Part shown: one piece after another, positions 27,153-36,335 of the stretch | Layout: each line of letters starts with the position of its first letter | Position numbering within the stretch: the first letter of the stretch is position 1 | Assembly: GCA_018436855.1 (NCBI GenBank) | Contig: JAHDKO010000013.1 | Coordinates: forward strand, 62,001 to 126,000 | Reading direction: 5' to 3' | Source of the DNA: Deltaproteobacteria bacterium | GTDB taxonomy: Bacteria; Desulfobacterota; Desulfomonilia; UBA1062 | Length of the DNA: 64,000 nt | Position numbers and translations under genes: made by a program | Notes under the pieces: model-generated | The model's input: only the letters and a program-made list of their open reading frames with translations | Databases searched by the model: none | Told to the model about the DNA's origin: nothing

Positions 27153-28367
27153 ATGAAGGCCCTAGAAGACAATCCGATGAACATTACGCAGGCAGATATA
27201 ATCGTGGGGATTCCCTCCTACAACGAGGCGTCGACTATCAGCTTTCCGACCCTCCAGGCGGCCCTGGGGCTCAAGGAACACTTCAGCCACTTGAGCCCGG
27301 TCATTATCAATTGCGACAACAGCAGCACCGACGGGACGGGCAATGTCTTCCTGAACACGGACACCCAGGGGATTCCCAAAATCTATCTCTCCACGCCCAA
27401 GGGGGTGAAGGGAAAGGGAAACAATTTCAAAAATCTGTTCAGAAAGGTGCTCGAGCTCGACGCCAAGGCGGTGGTGGTCGTGGACGCCGACCTCAAGAGC
27501 ATCACGCCCCGATGGATAAAGAACCTGGGCGAGCCCCTCTTCAACGACTTTGGATTCGTTGCCCCGCTGTACGTGAGGCATAAATACGACGGGACCATCA
27601 CGAACAATATCGCCTACCCGCTGACCCGGTGCCTCTACGGCAGACGGGTCCGGCAGCCCATCGGAGGAGACTTCGGCTTCTCCGGGACCATGGCGGGCAT
27701 CTACCTGAAAAGCGGTCTGTGGGACGAGGACGTGAGCCAGTTCGGCATCGATGCCTGGATGACCACCATCGCCATGAACGAGGGCGTGCCCATCTGCCAG
27801 GCATTCATGGGCAGGCCCAAGGTCCACAAGCCAAAAGATCCTGCCGCGGATCTCGGACCCATGTTCAGACAGGTGATCGGCACCATCTTTAATCTCATGG
27901 TCGCGTATCGTGACAAGTGGAGGTCCACCAAGTGGAGCAAGCCGACGGCCATCTATGGATTCGGCCTGGGAGAGGTGGAGATGCCTCCGGCGGTCGCAGT
28001 GAATAAAGAAAAGCTCTACCAGCGTTTCCGTGAAGGGTTCCATACCAATTGGGACGTGTACCGCTCCATCTTCTCTTTCGAGAACCTCCAGAAGGTGCGG
28101 GAAGTTGCGTCCTTGAGCATGGATCATTTCGAGATGCCGGTCACGGTATGGGCCAAGGTACTCTTCGACTTCGCGCTGGCCTACCACAATCAGAGCCTGG
28201 AGCGAACCAAGGTGATCGAGGTGCTCATTCCCCTGTACTATGGAATGACCCTGTCGTTCGTCAACAAGACCCAGGGCATGTCCATACAGCAGGCAGAGGA
28301 GTTCCTCGAGGACATGTGCCTGGTTTTTGAACAGACGAAACCATACCTCATAGACAGGTGGAACTAA
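27153..28367 (+). CDS. Glycosyltransferase, GT-A fold (GT81/GT78-like)
   Basis: A 404-aa nucleotide-sugar glycosyltransferase without membrane segments. Motifs in order: VGIPSYNEAST at the N-terminus, NCDNSSTDGT, KGKGNN, VVVDADLKSI as the metal-binding acidic motif, and QPIGGDFGFSG. This pattern resembles glucosyl-3-phosphoglycerate synthase or mannosylglycerate synthase more than ordinary GT2 enzymes, suggesting glucosyl- or mannosylglycerate (compatible solute) synthesis, but no phosphatase gene of that pathway is adjacent and the substrate is not proved. GGAG precedes ATG 27153. It is followed after 17 bases by a receiver-domain gene, probably one transcript. Confidence 0.72.
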   Translation: MKALEDNPMNITQADIIVGIPSYNEASTISFPTLQAALGLKEHFSHLSPVIINCDNSSTDGTGNVFLNTDTQGIPKIYLSTPKGVKGKGNNFKNLFRKVLELDAKAVVVVDADLKSITPRWIKNLGEPLFNDFGFVAPLYVRHKYDGTITNNIAYPLTRCLYGRRVRQPIGGDFGFSGTMAGIYLKSGLWDEDVSQFGIDAWMTTIAMNEGVPICQAFMGRPKVHKPKDPAADLGPMFRQVIGTIFNLMVAYRDKWRSTKWSKPTAIYGFGLGEVEMPPAVAVNKEKLYQRFREGFHTNWDVYRSIFSFENLQKVREVASLSMDHFEMPVTVWAKVLFDFALAYHNQSLERTKVIEVLIPLYYGMTLSFVNKTQGMSIQQAEEFLEDMCLVFEQTKPYLIDRWN

Positions 28368-28384
28368 CAGGAAAGGAGTAGCTC

Positions 28385-28756
28385 ATGGCAAAGGTACTGA
28401 TCGTTGACGATGAAAAACATATCAGGCTGCTGTATTCCGAAGAGCTGAAGGAAGAGGGGTATGACGTGGCGCTGGCAGCCGACGGCAAGGACATCCTGTC
28501 GCGCATCGAACGGGAAAAACCCGATGTAATCGTCCTGGATATAAAAATGGTCTCGACAAACGGTCTCGATGTTCTGCAGGAGATCCGGAACAAGTATTAC
28601 AACCTGCCCGTCATTCTCTGCAGCGCGTATGGAAGCTACAAGGTGGATATCAAATCCATCGCAGCCGATGCATACGTGGTCAAGTCCTCCGATCTGACGG
28701 AGCTGAAAAACAAGATAGCCCAGGTGCTGGAGGCTTCGGTACCCGGAAAAGAGTAA
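28385..28756 (+). CDS. Single-domain response regulator (CheY-like)
   Basis: A 123-aa receiver domain without output domain. Acidic pocket Asp8-Asp9, phosphoacceptor Asp52 (VIVLDIKM) and the conserved lysine in YVVKSSD are all present. Such proteins act by protein-protein contact, for example with a chemotaxis, phosphorelay or enzyme partner. No kinase is adjacent. Its position between a glycosyltransferase and a PHP phosphoesterase, 17 and 4 bases away, suggests that it modulates these or a process they share. Confidence 0.9.
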   Translation: MAKVLIVDDEKHIRLLYSEELKEEGYDVALAADGKDILSRIEREKPDVIVLDIKMVSTNGLDVLQEIRNKYYNLPVILCSAYGSYKVDIKSIAADAYVVKSSDLTELKNKIAQVLEASVPGKE

Positions 28757-28760
28757 CGGT

Positions 28761-29609
28761 TTGCATATCAGAGCGGATCTTCACGTACATACCCGGGCAT
28801 CCGACGGGGATCTCGACCCGGAGCAGGTCGTTTCCCAGGCGCGCTACAGCGGCATCGACGCGGTGGCCGTCACTGATCACGACACCGTGGCGGGAACGCA
28901 GGAGGCCCTGGCCTCGGCGCAAAAACACGGCATCGAGGTGATCGCCGGCGTGGAGATCAGTGCGATCTTCGAGCCGGGGACCCTGCATATCCTCGGGTAT
29001 TTCCCTTCGTATCCACATGGCTTCGAACAGGCGTTGAAGCCCCTGCAGGAGGCAAGAAAACACAGATTTCCCAGGATGATCGAGAAGCTGAACGGGCTGG
29101 GGATCGACGTTTCTCTCGAAGATGTCCTGAAAATCGCGGGCAATGCCCAGATCGGGAGGCCCCATATCGCAAAGGCCCTCATCGGTAAGGGATTTGTCAG
29201 GGATTTCGAAGAGGCGTTTTCGCGCTATCTGGCAAAGGGCAGGTCCGCGTACGTCGAGAAGGAGAAGATGACTCCGGGAGAGGCAATCCGGACCATCCTC
29301 GCATACAAAGGCATCCCGGTTCTCGCCCATCCCTTTACCCTGGAGCTTGAAAAGTCCGAGCTCCGCCGGTTCATCCGCGAGCTCGCAGGCCTCGGGCTCA
29401 TTGGCATCGAGATATCCTATCCCGAGCATACGCGGTCCCAGAAAAAATTCTTTGCCCAGATCGCACAGGAACACGGCCTGCTCGTCACCGGGGGCACCGA
29501 CTACCACGGCCCCGGCCCGGGCGGCCTGACGATCGGCGCCTGCGGCCTCGACGCGGAAGGCTTGCGAGCCTTCCGGGAAAGGCTTTACCAGAGACCCCCT
29601 TCTGAATAG
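28761..29609 (+). CDS. PHP-domain phosphoesterase (TrpH/RNase AM-like)
   Basis: A 282-aa metal-dependent phosphoesterase. The metal ligands DLHVHT (residues 6-11), VTDHDT and AGVEIS follow the PHP order, with an AHPF motif and the final GGTDYHG in the second half. The closest characterised relatives are YciV/RNase AM and 3',5'-nucleoside bisphosphate phosphatase, which act on RNA 5' ends or pAp. The start is TTG 28761, 4 bases after the receiver gene, with GGAAAAGAG upstream; no ATG keeps the first metal motif. Confidence 0.85.
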   Translation: MHIRADLHVHTRASDGDLDPEQVVSQARYSGIDAVAVTDHDTVAGTQEALASAQKHGIEVIAGVEISAIFEPGTLHILGYFPSYPHGFEQALKPLQEARKHRFPRMIEKLNGLGIDVSLEDVLKIAGNAQIGRPHIAKALIGKGFVRDFEEAFSRYLAKGRSAYVEKEKMTPGEAIRTILAYKGIPVLAHPFTLELEKSELRRFIRELAGLGLIGIEISYPEHTRSQKKFFAQIAQEHGLLVTGGTDYHGPGPGGLTIGACGLDAEGLRAFRERLYQRPPSE

Positions 29610-29842
29610 CCATCCATGGGCCCAGGCAGGATCGTGAAACAACAGCGCTCAAAAAACCCTTTCTCCCGAACCGGACATTCCCGGCCCCTCGAAGATCGAT
29701 CGCCCTTTTCTCTCTTGACATGCACCGGCCTGTTGACTATCTGAAAAAGTGGCGAACATGCAGGGAGATGACGCGCTCCCCGCGGGCAACATGATATCCA
29801 CCCAGCATGAAAGAGGAAGAATACGCCGCCAGGAGAAAGCCG

Positions 29843-30745
29843 ATGTTTTCGAAAAACGTCCTCGACCAGGTGGGGAATACCCCCATTGTATGTCTGAAAT
29901 CCGTTCTGGAAGCGAATATCTTTGCCAAGGCCGAGCACCTGAACCCCGGCGGGAGCATCAAAGACCGGGTGGCGCGGTTCATGCTCGAGGAGGCGGTGAA
30001 GAAGGGGAAACTCAAGCCCGGAGACACCATCGCAGAGCCCACGTCAGGCAACACCGGCATCGGGATCGCGCTCGTGGGCGGTCTGATGGGCCATAAGGTG
30101 ACCATCGCCATGCCGGAGAACATGAGTGAAGAGCGCAAGAAGATCATCCGGGCGCTCGGTGCCGACCTCATCCTCACCCCGGCGAAACAGAGCGTGGAAG
30201 GGGCCATCCACGCGGTGAGAGAATTGCAGAAAAACCGTTCCGACGTCTATATCCCCCAGCAGTTCGAGAACCCGGACAATCCCCTTGCCCACTACCTGAC
30301 CACCGGCCCGGAGATCTGGACCCAACTCCGCCACCATATCGACGTATTCGTGTCGGGCCTCGGTTCGGGCGGGACCCTGGGAGGAGCCGGAAGGTTCCTC
30401 AAGGAACGCAACAAGGATACCATCATCGCGGCCGTGGAACCGAAGAACGTGTCCGCCCTGCTGGGTCACGAGCCCGGGCTGCACCGGATAGAGGGCATCG
30501 GAGACGGCTTTATTCCCCCGGTTCTCGACACCTCGCTGATCGACGAGGTCATCGAGGTCAGCGATGAAGACGCGGTGGAGACATCGCGGCTGCTTGCGCG
30601 CAAGGCCGGTCTCCTGGTGGGAACCTCGTCGGGTGCGAACGTGTGGGCCTGCATCCAGATGGCCAGGAAATTCGGGAGCGACAAGATTATCGCCACGGTG
30701 CTTCCCGACAGGGCTGAGCGGTATTTCAGCACGAGTCTGATCTGA
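29843..30745 (+). CDS. cysK: Cysteine synthase (O-acetylserine sulfhydrylase)
   Basis: PLP enzyme making L-cysteine from O-acetylserine and sulfide. The 300-aa product has the PLP lysine in GGSIKDR (Lys40), the substrate loop TSGNTG (about 66-71) and a glycine loop GLGSGGTLGG that binds the phosphate. ATG 29843 is chosen since AGGAGA lies 7 bases upstream and the protein begins at the usual place; an ATG at 29807 would add 12 residues without a ribosome site. It could instead use O-phosphoserine or form cystathionine, which this sequence cannot decide. No cysE is adjacent. Confidence 0.88.
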   Translation: MFSKNVLDQVGNTPIVCLKSVLEANIFAKAEHLNPGGSIKDRVARFMLEEAVKKGKLKPGDTIAEPTSGNTGIGIALVGGLMGHKVTIAMPENMSEERKKIIRALGADLILTPAKQSVEGAIHAVRELQKNRSDVYIPQQFENPDNPLAHYLTTGPEIWTQLRHHIDVFVSGLGSGGTLGGAGRFLKERNKDTIIAAVEPKNVSALLGHEPGLHRIEGIGDGFIPPVLDTSLIDEVIEVSDEDAVETSRLLARKAGLLVGTSSGANVWACIQMARKFGSDKIIATVLPDRAERYFSTSLI

Positions 30746-30877
30746 AAAGAGAAACCCTTTCCCTTATCGGGGATCTTTTTCCTGCCGCGGGGAAAGGGGC
30801 TCATCTTTGAATGAGGGAGACCCTTTCTCTTTGCCCCGGCAATAAAGATATTCTATACAATCTCCGAACTATTCACT

Positions 30878-31933
30878 ATGATGCAGTCCATGGGAAACAC
30901 AGACAGTCAGTGCCCGGAGGTTATGCCTCCGGACATCAGCGTCATCATACCCATGTACAACGAGCAGGAGAATGCCGCCGACACGATCCAGCGTGTCGCC
31001 GACACCATTGCCATTTCCGGCAAAACCTTTGAGATCGTCCCGGTCAATGACGGGAGCACCGACGACACCCTTGCGGTTCTGCACCGGATTGCCTCAGGCG
31101 ACGACCGTGTCAGGATCGTATCGTACGACACGAACGGCGGCAGGGGCAAGGCCTTAAGGTACGGGCTGGAAGCGGCCCGGGGCCGCTACGTCGCCACCAT
31201 AGACGCCGACCTCTCCTATGATCCCGCATACATAACGCAAATGGCCCGGGTCCTCGACCAGGAGCAGGACGTGGACGTGGTCCTCGCAAGCCCCTACATG
31301 AAGGGGGGCAGCGCCCAGGGAGTTGCCCGCGAAAGGCTTTTCATATCCCGCCTGGGGAACAGAATCCTCCAGATGGCGGTCCCCGAGGAGATCCACACAC
31401 TCACCTGCATCGTGCGGTGCTACCGCCGGGACGTGATCGAGAGCCTCGATCTGGAATCCGACGGCAAAGAGATCCACCTGGAGATCCTCTCCAAGGTCCT
31501 TGCCATGGGATACCGGGTAAAGGAGATCCCCGCCGTCCTGACCTCAAGAAAAAGGGGAGCGTCGAAGTTCGCCTTCAGGGCCACAGCCCTGTCACACATC
31601 GTGTTCACCATTTTCCAGCGTCCGAGTCTCCTGTTCGGCTTTCTGGGTCTTGTCCTCACGCTGATCGGGATCGGGCTCGGGATCTACATCGTGGCCCTGT
31701 ATTATGCCGAGGCCTTGAACCCCAACCGGCCGCTGATCACCCTGATGATCCTGTTCATTCTGGGCGGCATTCAGATCCTCTCGTTCGGCTTTCTCGCCTC
31801 ACAGGTCAATCTCCTGCGCAGAGACGTTCTCCAGAGCCGCAAGGCCATCTCTCGGGTATTCTCCGCCCTTCCGCAAAAGTCCTACGACTCTCCCGAAGGC
31901 CACAAGACGCTCTCGGAAAAGAAATCCGCTTGA
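30878..31933 (+). CDS. Membrane glycosyltransferase, GT2 (dolichol-phosphate mannosyltransferase type)
   Basis: A 351-aa GT2 enzyme. The catalytic domain has SVIIPMYNEQEN, VPVNDGSTDDT and the metal site TIDADLSYDP; downstream are two hydrophobic segments (about 235-260 and 272-300), as in polyprenyl-phosphate glycosyltransferases of the DPM1/GtrB kind that load undecaprenyl phosphate with a sugar. The C-terminal tail is basic and cytoplasmic. The start is uncertain: ATG 30878, 30881 or 30890, with no strong ribosome site. It stands alone. Confidence 0.82.
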   Translation: MMQSMGNTDSQCPEVMPPDISVIIPMYNEQENAADTIQRVADTIAISGKTFEIVPVNDGSTDDTLAVLHRIASGDDRVRIVSYDTNGGRGKALRYGLEAARGRYVATIDADLSYDPAYITQMARVLDQEQDVDVVLASPYMKGGSAQGVARERLFISRLGNRILQMAVPEEIHTLTCIVRCYRRDVIESLDLESDGKEIHLEILSKVLAMGYRVKEIPAVLTSRKRGASKFAFRATALSHIVFTIFQRPSLLFGFLGLVLTLIGIGLGIYIVALYYAEALNPNRPLITLMILFILGGIQILSFGFLASQVNLLRRDVLQSRKAISRVFSALPQKSYDSPEGHKTLSEKKSA

Positions 31934-32089
31934 CAACAGGTGTTATCCATGATTCGTATAGAAGCGTGAGAGTCATATTGTCATACAATGTGAATATTTC
32001 TCTTGGCATATACCTTGGCGCCGGCGGGCGTCATATCCTTAGCGTGCATCAACGGCGCTGATATATTCCCATTTAGAGAGGAGGCAATT

Positions 32090-33952
32090 ATGGCCAACCT
32101 TATCCTTGACGAGAGGGATCAGAAATTCGTTCTGTTCGAGATGCTCCAGGCGCAGAAGCTCTGCGACTTTCCCAAGTTTGCTGAATTCTCCCAGGATATG
32201 TTCGAGATGATCCTGAGCGAGGCGCAGAAGTTCGCCGTGGAAGAGATCTTCCCCACCCTGGAGGAGTCGGACAAGCAGGGATGCACGCTCGTCGACGGGC
32301 AGGTGCATGTGCCTGAGTGCTTCCACCGCCCCTACAGGCTCTTCTGCGAGGCCGGATGGAACTGTATCTCCTCCCCGCCCGAGTACGGCGGCCAGGGTCT
32401 GCCGTTCATCATGAGGATCGCATCTCACGAGTGGTTCATGCACAACTTCTCCTTCTCATCCTACCCGGGCCTGGGAGAGGGTGCCGCTCACCTGATCCAT
32501 GTCTACGGATCCGATGAGCAAAAGCAGAAATACCTGCCCAATATGAACAGCGGTCAGTGGGGCGGAAGCATGTGCCTGACCGAGCCGGGTGCGGGGACCG
32601 ATGTGGGGAACCTGAGCACGAAAGCGATCCGCCAGCCCGACGGCACCTTCCGGATCAAGGGCACCAAGATGTTCATCACGGGCGGCGACCAGGACCTCAC
32701 CGAGAACATCATCCACCCCGTGCTTGCCCGTATCGAGGGAGACCCGGCCGGCACCAAGGGAATCTCCATCTTCATCGTGCCCAAGTTTATCGTCAACAGA
32801 GACGGCTCTCTGGGCAAACGCAACGATTTCGAGATCGCCAAGATCGAGGAGAAGATGGGGATCCACGGCAGCTCCACCTGCGTGATCAACTTCGGCGACA
32901 ACGGCGAGTGCTATGGCGAGCTGCTGGGCAACGAGCGCGAGGGCATGAAGATCATGTTCCAGATGATGAACGAGGCCCGGGTGGCAACCGGCCTGCAGGG
33001 CGTCACGAGCGCCAGCATCGCCTATCTGCACGCGCTCCAGTACACCAAGGAGCGGCTCCAGGGCTCGTCTCTCATGGAGTTCAAAAACCCCGAGGCCCCG
33101 CGGGTGCCCATCATCGAGCACCCGGACGTACGCCGGATGCTCCTGTGGATGAAGTCCAACGTGGACAGCATGCGCGCCCTGATGTACTACGCCACCCTGT
33201 GCGGCGACATCGCCATGAACACCGCGGACGAGGCCGAGCTCGACAAGCGGCTGGGGATATTCGAGGTGCTCACCCCCATCATCAAGGCCTACTCCACCGA
33301 TATCGGGTTCAGGGTTACGGAGACGGCCATGCAGTGCTACGGCGGGTACGGATACTGCAGCGATTATCCGGTCGAGCAGTTCATGCGCGACGAGAAGATC
33401 GCCAGCATCTACGAGGGAACCAACGGGATCCAAGCCCTCGACCTCATCGGCAGGAAGCTGGGCATGAAGAAGGGCGCCTACTTCATGCATCTCCTGGGCG
33501 AGATGAACGCTACCATCGCCGAAGCCAGGGAAAACCCGCAGATCAAGACCCTCTCCGATGACGTACAGGCAGCGGTCAATTCCCTGGCCGAGATAAGCCT
33601 CTTCTTCGCGTCGAGCGCAAAGGCGGGGAAATTTCTCATCCCGGTGGGCAACGCCTATCCCTTCCTCATGATGATGGGCAAGGTGGTATCGGCCTGGATG
33701 CTCCTGTGGCAGGCGGACGTGGCCTCGCTGAAGCTCGCTTCCCTGGGCAGGGAAAAGGGAGTGGACATCGCCGACCAGACGGCCCTGAGCTCGCTGGTAA
33801 AAGAAAACAGGGAGGCCGCCTTCTACGACGGCAAGATCAAAAGCGCCAGATACTTCATCAAAAACGTGCTCCCCGAGATCGAGGGCACGATCAAGGCGAT
33901 CAAGAGCGAAGACCTCTCGATCATGGAGATCGATGCGGAGAGCTTTGCCTGA
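32090..33952 (+). CDS. Acyl-CoA dehydrogenase, long form (DmdC/FadE-like)
   Basis: FAD enzyme of 620 aa that forms trans-2-enoyl-CoA from an acyl-CoA. It has the flavin-binding segment CLTEPGAGTDVG, the family signature AMQCYGGYGYC, and the catalytic glutamate in YEGTNGIQ (Glu442). The extra C-terminal domain and the length of about 600 residues place it with the long ACADs such as the methylmercaptopropionyl-CoA dehydrogenase group rather than 380-residue enzymes. GAGAGGAGG precedes ATG 32090; the frame is open upstream, but not protein-like. Neighbouring acyl-CoA ligases point to fatty or aromatic acid degradation; the chain length is unknown. Confidence 0.92.
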   Translation: MANLILDERDQKFVLFEMLQAQKLCDFPKFAEFSQDMFEMILSEAQKFAVEEIFPTLEESDKQGCTLVDGQVHVPECFHRPYRLFCEAGWNCISSPPEYGGQGLPFIMRIASHEWFMHNFSFSSYPGLGEGAAHLIHVYGSDEQKQKYLPNMNSGQWGGSMCLTEPGAGTDVGNLSTKAIRQPDGTFRIKGTKMFITGGDQDLTENIIHPVLARIEGDPAGTKGISIFIVPKFIVNRDGSLGKRNDFEIAKIEEKMGIHGSSTCVINFGDNGECYGELLGNEREGMKIMFQMMNEARVATGLQGVTSASIAYLHALQYTKERLQGSSLMEFKNPEAPRVPIIEHPDVRRMLLWMKSNVDSMRALMYYATLCGDIAMNTADEAELDKRLGIFEVLTPIIKAYSTDIGFRVTETAMQCYGGYGYCSDYPVEQFMRDEKIASIYEGTNGIQALDLIGRKLGMKKGAYFMHLLGEMNATIAEARENPQIKTLSDDVQAAVNSLAEISLFFASSAKAGKFLIPVGNAYPFLMMMGKVVSAWMLLWQADVASLKLASLGREKGVDIADQTALSSLVKENREAAFYDGKIKSARYFIKNVLPEIEGTIKAIKSEDLSIMEIDAESFA

Positions 33953-34395
33953 TAACATAAAAGCCCATGCCCGGCGCAATCAGCGGGGAGTTTTTACTCC
34001 TCCCCTCTGATTGTGTCTTCTCTCCTCCCCTCCCTCCCCGGCAGGGAAATGGTGTCTGGTCCCCCGGTCGAGCATTCACGTGTTATTCGTTTCAAGACGG
34101 ATCTACCCTGTACTGAGATGGTGAAATGCGGACTCCCTCATTGCCTCGGCCAATGTGTGAATTGTGATTGAGAACCTTTTTCCGTTCCACCGGTTTCAGC
34201 CAGGCAGAAACCTTGTGAATTTGCCCCCATCCCCACGCATTTCTGCCTGGACAAGAGAAATGTGAACCCGTCCCCAATTCCTGGCGGCTGTGAGACTTAA
34301 GCCTTTTGAAAAAAAGATGATTTTCATGGACGAGCCCTTTGTCCTGCGGTAGTATATGGTTCGTTGACATGTATTTTCTCCGGCAGGAAGGAGTT
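33953..34395. other. Intergenic region with a repeat copy
   Basis: No gene is seen. A GC-rich interrupted inverted repeat (CAATCAG...GGGGAG / CTCCCC...CTGATTG, about 33979-34015) follows the acyl-CoA dehydrogenase stop and may act as a terminator, though no T run follows. The rest includes the 34200-34275 repeat element and the ribosome site of the histidine kinase gene. Confidence 0.45.
34200..34275. repeat. REP-like hairpin with the repeat core GAGAAATGTGAACCC
   Basis: A perfect 11-bp inverted repeat CCAGGCAGAAA (34200-34210) and its complement (34240-34250) is followed by a 21-base core at 34255-34275 beginning GAGAAATGTGAACCC. The same core, allowing one mismatch in one copy, is found twice more at 45059-45079 (inverted) and 45183-45203. 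This points to a dispersed palindromic element family in the genome. Confidence 0.65.
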
Positions 34396-35532
34396 ATGAC
34401 CGAGGGACGCAAAACAAAGGCGCGGCTGACAGATGAGATCAGGGCGCTCAAGTCTCGCATCCGGGATCTTGAGGTCCACCAGTCGAATTACCGGCGAGCG
34501 GAAGAGGCACTGAAGCAGCCGGATGCCTTTTATCAGACCTTCTTTGAAAACACCGGCACGGCAACCATCATCATCGAAGAGGACACGACCATATCCATGC
34601 TCAATGTGGAGTTCGAGATGGTGACCGGCTATTCGCGGGAAGAGATCGTGGGCAGGTCCTGGACGCACTATGTGGCCGACGAGGACATCGCCCGGCTCTT
34701 GAAGTACCATCGCGAACGGAGAAAAGATCCGGAATCGGCCCCGCGGAACTACGAGTTCAGGATCATCACGAAAACCGGGGAGCTTAGGGACATCTTTATG
34801 ACTATCGCCGTTATTCCGGATACCAAGCTCAGTGTGGCGTCCATGCTGGATATCACCGAGCGCAAGCAGCTCGAAAAAGAGATCCTCAACATTTCCGAGC
34901 GTGAGCGCCAGAAGATCGGCCAGGAACTGCACGACGACCTCGGGCAGCACCTGGTGGGCATCGAGGTCATGACCAAGGTGCTCAGGAAAAACCTGGAAAA
35001 CAGCTCGCCCGAAGATGCCCGGTATGCAGGAGAGATCTATACCCTGGTGAAGGAGGCCATCGTCAAGACGAGACGGCTCGCCCGGGGACTCTGTCCGGTT
35101 CACCTCGTGGCCAACGGGTTCGAGCACGCCTTGGGCGAACTGGTTTCGTCTGCGGCATCCATGTTCGGAATCACCTGCACCTTCACCTGTCCGGCAACGG
35201 TTCCGGTAACCGACAACACGAGGGCCACCAATCTGTATTATATCGCCAAGGAATCCATACATAATGCCGTGGAGCACGGACACGCCGACCGGATCGACGT
35301 GGAGCTCGTCGAAGAGCAGGGCTTTATACGGATGAACGTGCGCGACAACGGCCGGGGTATGCGCCCGTGCGCCTCATCCCGGGGCATGGGGCTTCGCATC
35401 ATGAGCTACCGGGCGCGCATGATCGGCGCGAACCTCAGGGTATACCCTTCAGAGCAGGGCGGCACGGTCGTTACTTGCCTCTTCGACGCTGACTGCACAG
35501 GCAGCCTCCCGGGGGCACAGGACGGACAGTGA
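34396..35532 (+). CDS. PAS-domain sensor histidine kinase, NarL/DesK type
   Basis: Cytosolic-looking kinase of 378 aa without membrane segments. A short coiled coil (about 5-40) is followed by a PAS domain (about 45-155, YQTFFENTGTATIII...), a HisKA_3 dimerisation domain with the phospho-acceptor His179 in QELHDDLGQH, and a HATPase_c domain with NAVEHGHA (N box), RDNGRGM (G1) and RGMGLRIMSYRA (G2). AAGGAG lies just before ATG 34396; upstream in-frame codons are not kinase-like. It overlaps its response regulator (GTGA), so the two form a classical pair. The PAS ligand is unknown. Confidence 0.92.
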   Translation: MTEGRKTKARLTDEIRALKSRIRDLEVHQSNYRRAEEALKQPDAFYQTFFENTGTATIIIEEDTTISMLNVEFEMVTGYSREEIVGRSWTHYVADEDIARLLKYHRERRKDPESAPRNYEFRIITKTGELRDIFMTIAVIPDTKLSVASMLDITERKQLEKEILNISERERQKIGQELHDDLGQHLVGIEVMTKVLRKNLENSSPEDARYAGEIYTLVKEAIVKTRRLARGLCPVHLVANGFEHALGELVSSAASMFGITCTFTCPATVPVTDNTRATNLYYIAKESIHNAVEHGHADRIDVELVEEQGFIRMNVRDNGRGMRPCASSRGMGLRIMSYRARMIGANLRVYPSEQGGTVVTCLFDADCTGSLPGAQDGQ

Positions 35533-36206
35533 GAATTCGCCGCACCATCCTCATCGTGGACGATCACCCCATTTTCCGGCACGGTCTGGCCCAGCTCATC
35601 AACCAGGAGAACGATCTTGAGGTCTGCGGGGAGGCGGAGGATTATCACGGCGCACTCAAATGCGTTGAGAGCCTGGCCCCAGACCTGGTGATCGTGGACA
35701 TCACTTTGAAAAACATGAGTGGCATCGACCTCATCAAGGATCTTCACAGACGGTACCGCACACTTCCGATGCTCGTGATCTCCATGCACGAGGAGTCGCT
35801 CTATGCCGAGCGCTCCCTGCGGGCAGGCGCCAGGGGATACATCATGAAACAGGAGGCGTCCGAATCGGTTATCGATGCCATACGTCAGGTCCTCCAGGGC
35901 AGGATCTACGCAAGCAGAGACGTGACCGACAGCCTGCTGACGCGTTTTGTGGATGGCCAGCACACCGCCCTGGAGTCACCCGTCCATGCCCTGACCGACC
36001 GCGAGCTGGAGGTATTCCGGCTCATCGGCGAGGGGCTGGGCCTGAGCGAGGTCGCAGACAGGCTCAACTTGAGCGTGAAGACCATCGGCACCTACCGGGA
36101 GCGCATCAAGGAAAAGCTGGGCATAAAAAACGCGACCGAGCTCCTCCGCAGCGCCATGAAATGGGTGGAAAACGACCAGACACCGGGAGAGAAAACCTCG
36201 CAGTAG
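35529..36206 (+). CDS. NarL/FixJ-family response regulator
   Basis: A 225-aa transcription factor with an N-terminal receiver (ILIVDDHPIFR, phospho-acceptor Asp57 in VIVDITL) and a C-terminal LuxR helix-turn-helix (LTDRELEVFRLIGEGL... VKTIGTYRERIKEKLG). The GTG start overlaps the kinase stop. Targets are unknown; the adjacent acyl-CoA ligase gene, with a promoter at 36217 and an inverted repeat at 36291, is a reasonable candidate. Confidence 0.93.
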   Translation: MRIRRTILIVDDHPIFRHGLAQLINQENDLEVCGEAEDYHGALKCVESLAPDLVIVDITLKNMSGIDLIKDLHRRYRTLPMLVISMHEESLYAERSLRAGARGYIMKQEASESVIDAIRQVLQGRIYASRDVTDSLLTRFVDGQHTALESPVHALTDRELEVFRLIGEGLGLSEVADRLNLSVKTIGTYRERIKEKLGIKNATELLRSAMKWVENDQTPGEKTSQ

Positions 36207-36216
36207 GTCATCTCCC

Positions 36217-36245
36217 TACACAATATTCCATAATTCCGGTACAAT
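36217..36245 (+). promoter_or_regulatory. Putative sigma-70 promoter of the first acyl-CoA ligase gene
   Basis: TACACA (36217-36222) and TACAAT (36240-36245) are 17 bases apart, 4/6 and 5/6 matches to consensus, about 90 bases before the ligase start. Confidence 0.45.
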
Positions 36246-36290
36246 AGAACCAGCCGGTTCCCGATTGCGCCCTGAAGCCCTTTGAACGAT

Positions 36291-36321
36291 CTATGGAGTA
36301 TGCACGTATACGATTCCATAG
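36291..36321 (+). promoter_or_regulatory. Imperfect inverted repeat next to the ligase ribosome site
   Basis: CTATGGA (36291-36297) pairs with TCCATAG (36315-36321), and GTAT/ATAC extend the stem inward around GCACGT. It ends two bases before the AAAAGGAGG of the ligase gene, so it could be an operator or an RNA hairpin that affects translation. Confidence 0.4.
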
Positions 36322-36335
36322 AAAAGGAGGGAACC

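Noticed and set aside
29616-29744. Short plus-strand ORF before cysteine synthase
   Set aside because: No ribosome site and random-looking composition rich in Arg, Pro and Ser.
30755-30798. Terminator-like CCCTTTCCC/GGGAAAGGG after cysteine synthase
   Set aside because: The loop is 26 bases and no T run follows, so I could not support termination.
31930-31962. TTGACA at the end of the glycosyltransferase gene as promoter of acyl-CoA dehydrogenase
   Set aside because: The nearest -10-like TATAGA is 21 bases away and the 17-base position has no match.
32456-33979. Long antisense open frame across the acyl-CoA dehydrogenase gene (507 codons)
   Set aside because: Shadow of a GC-rich gene; composition rich in His, Gly, Val and Asp without domains. 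The same holds for 1231-2265, 27162-28187, 48286-49695 and 57212-58357.
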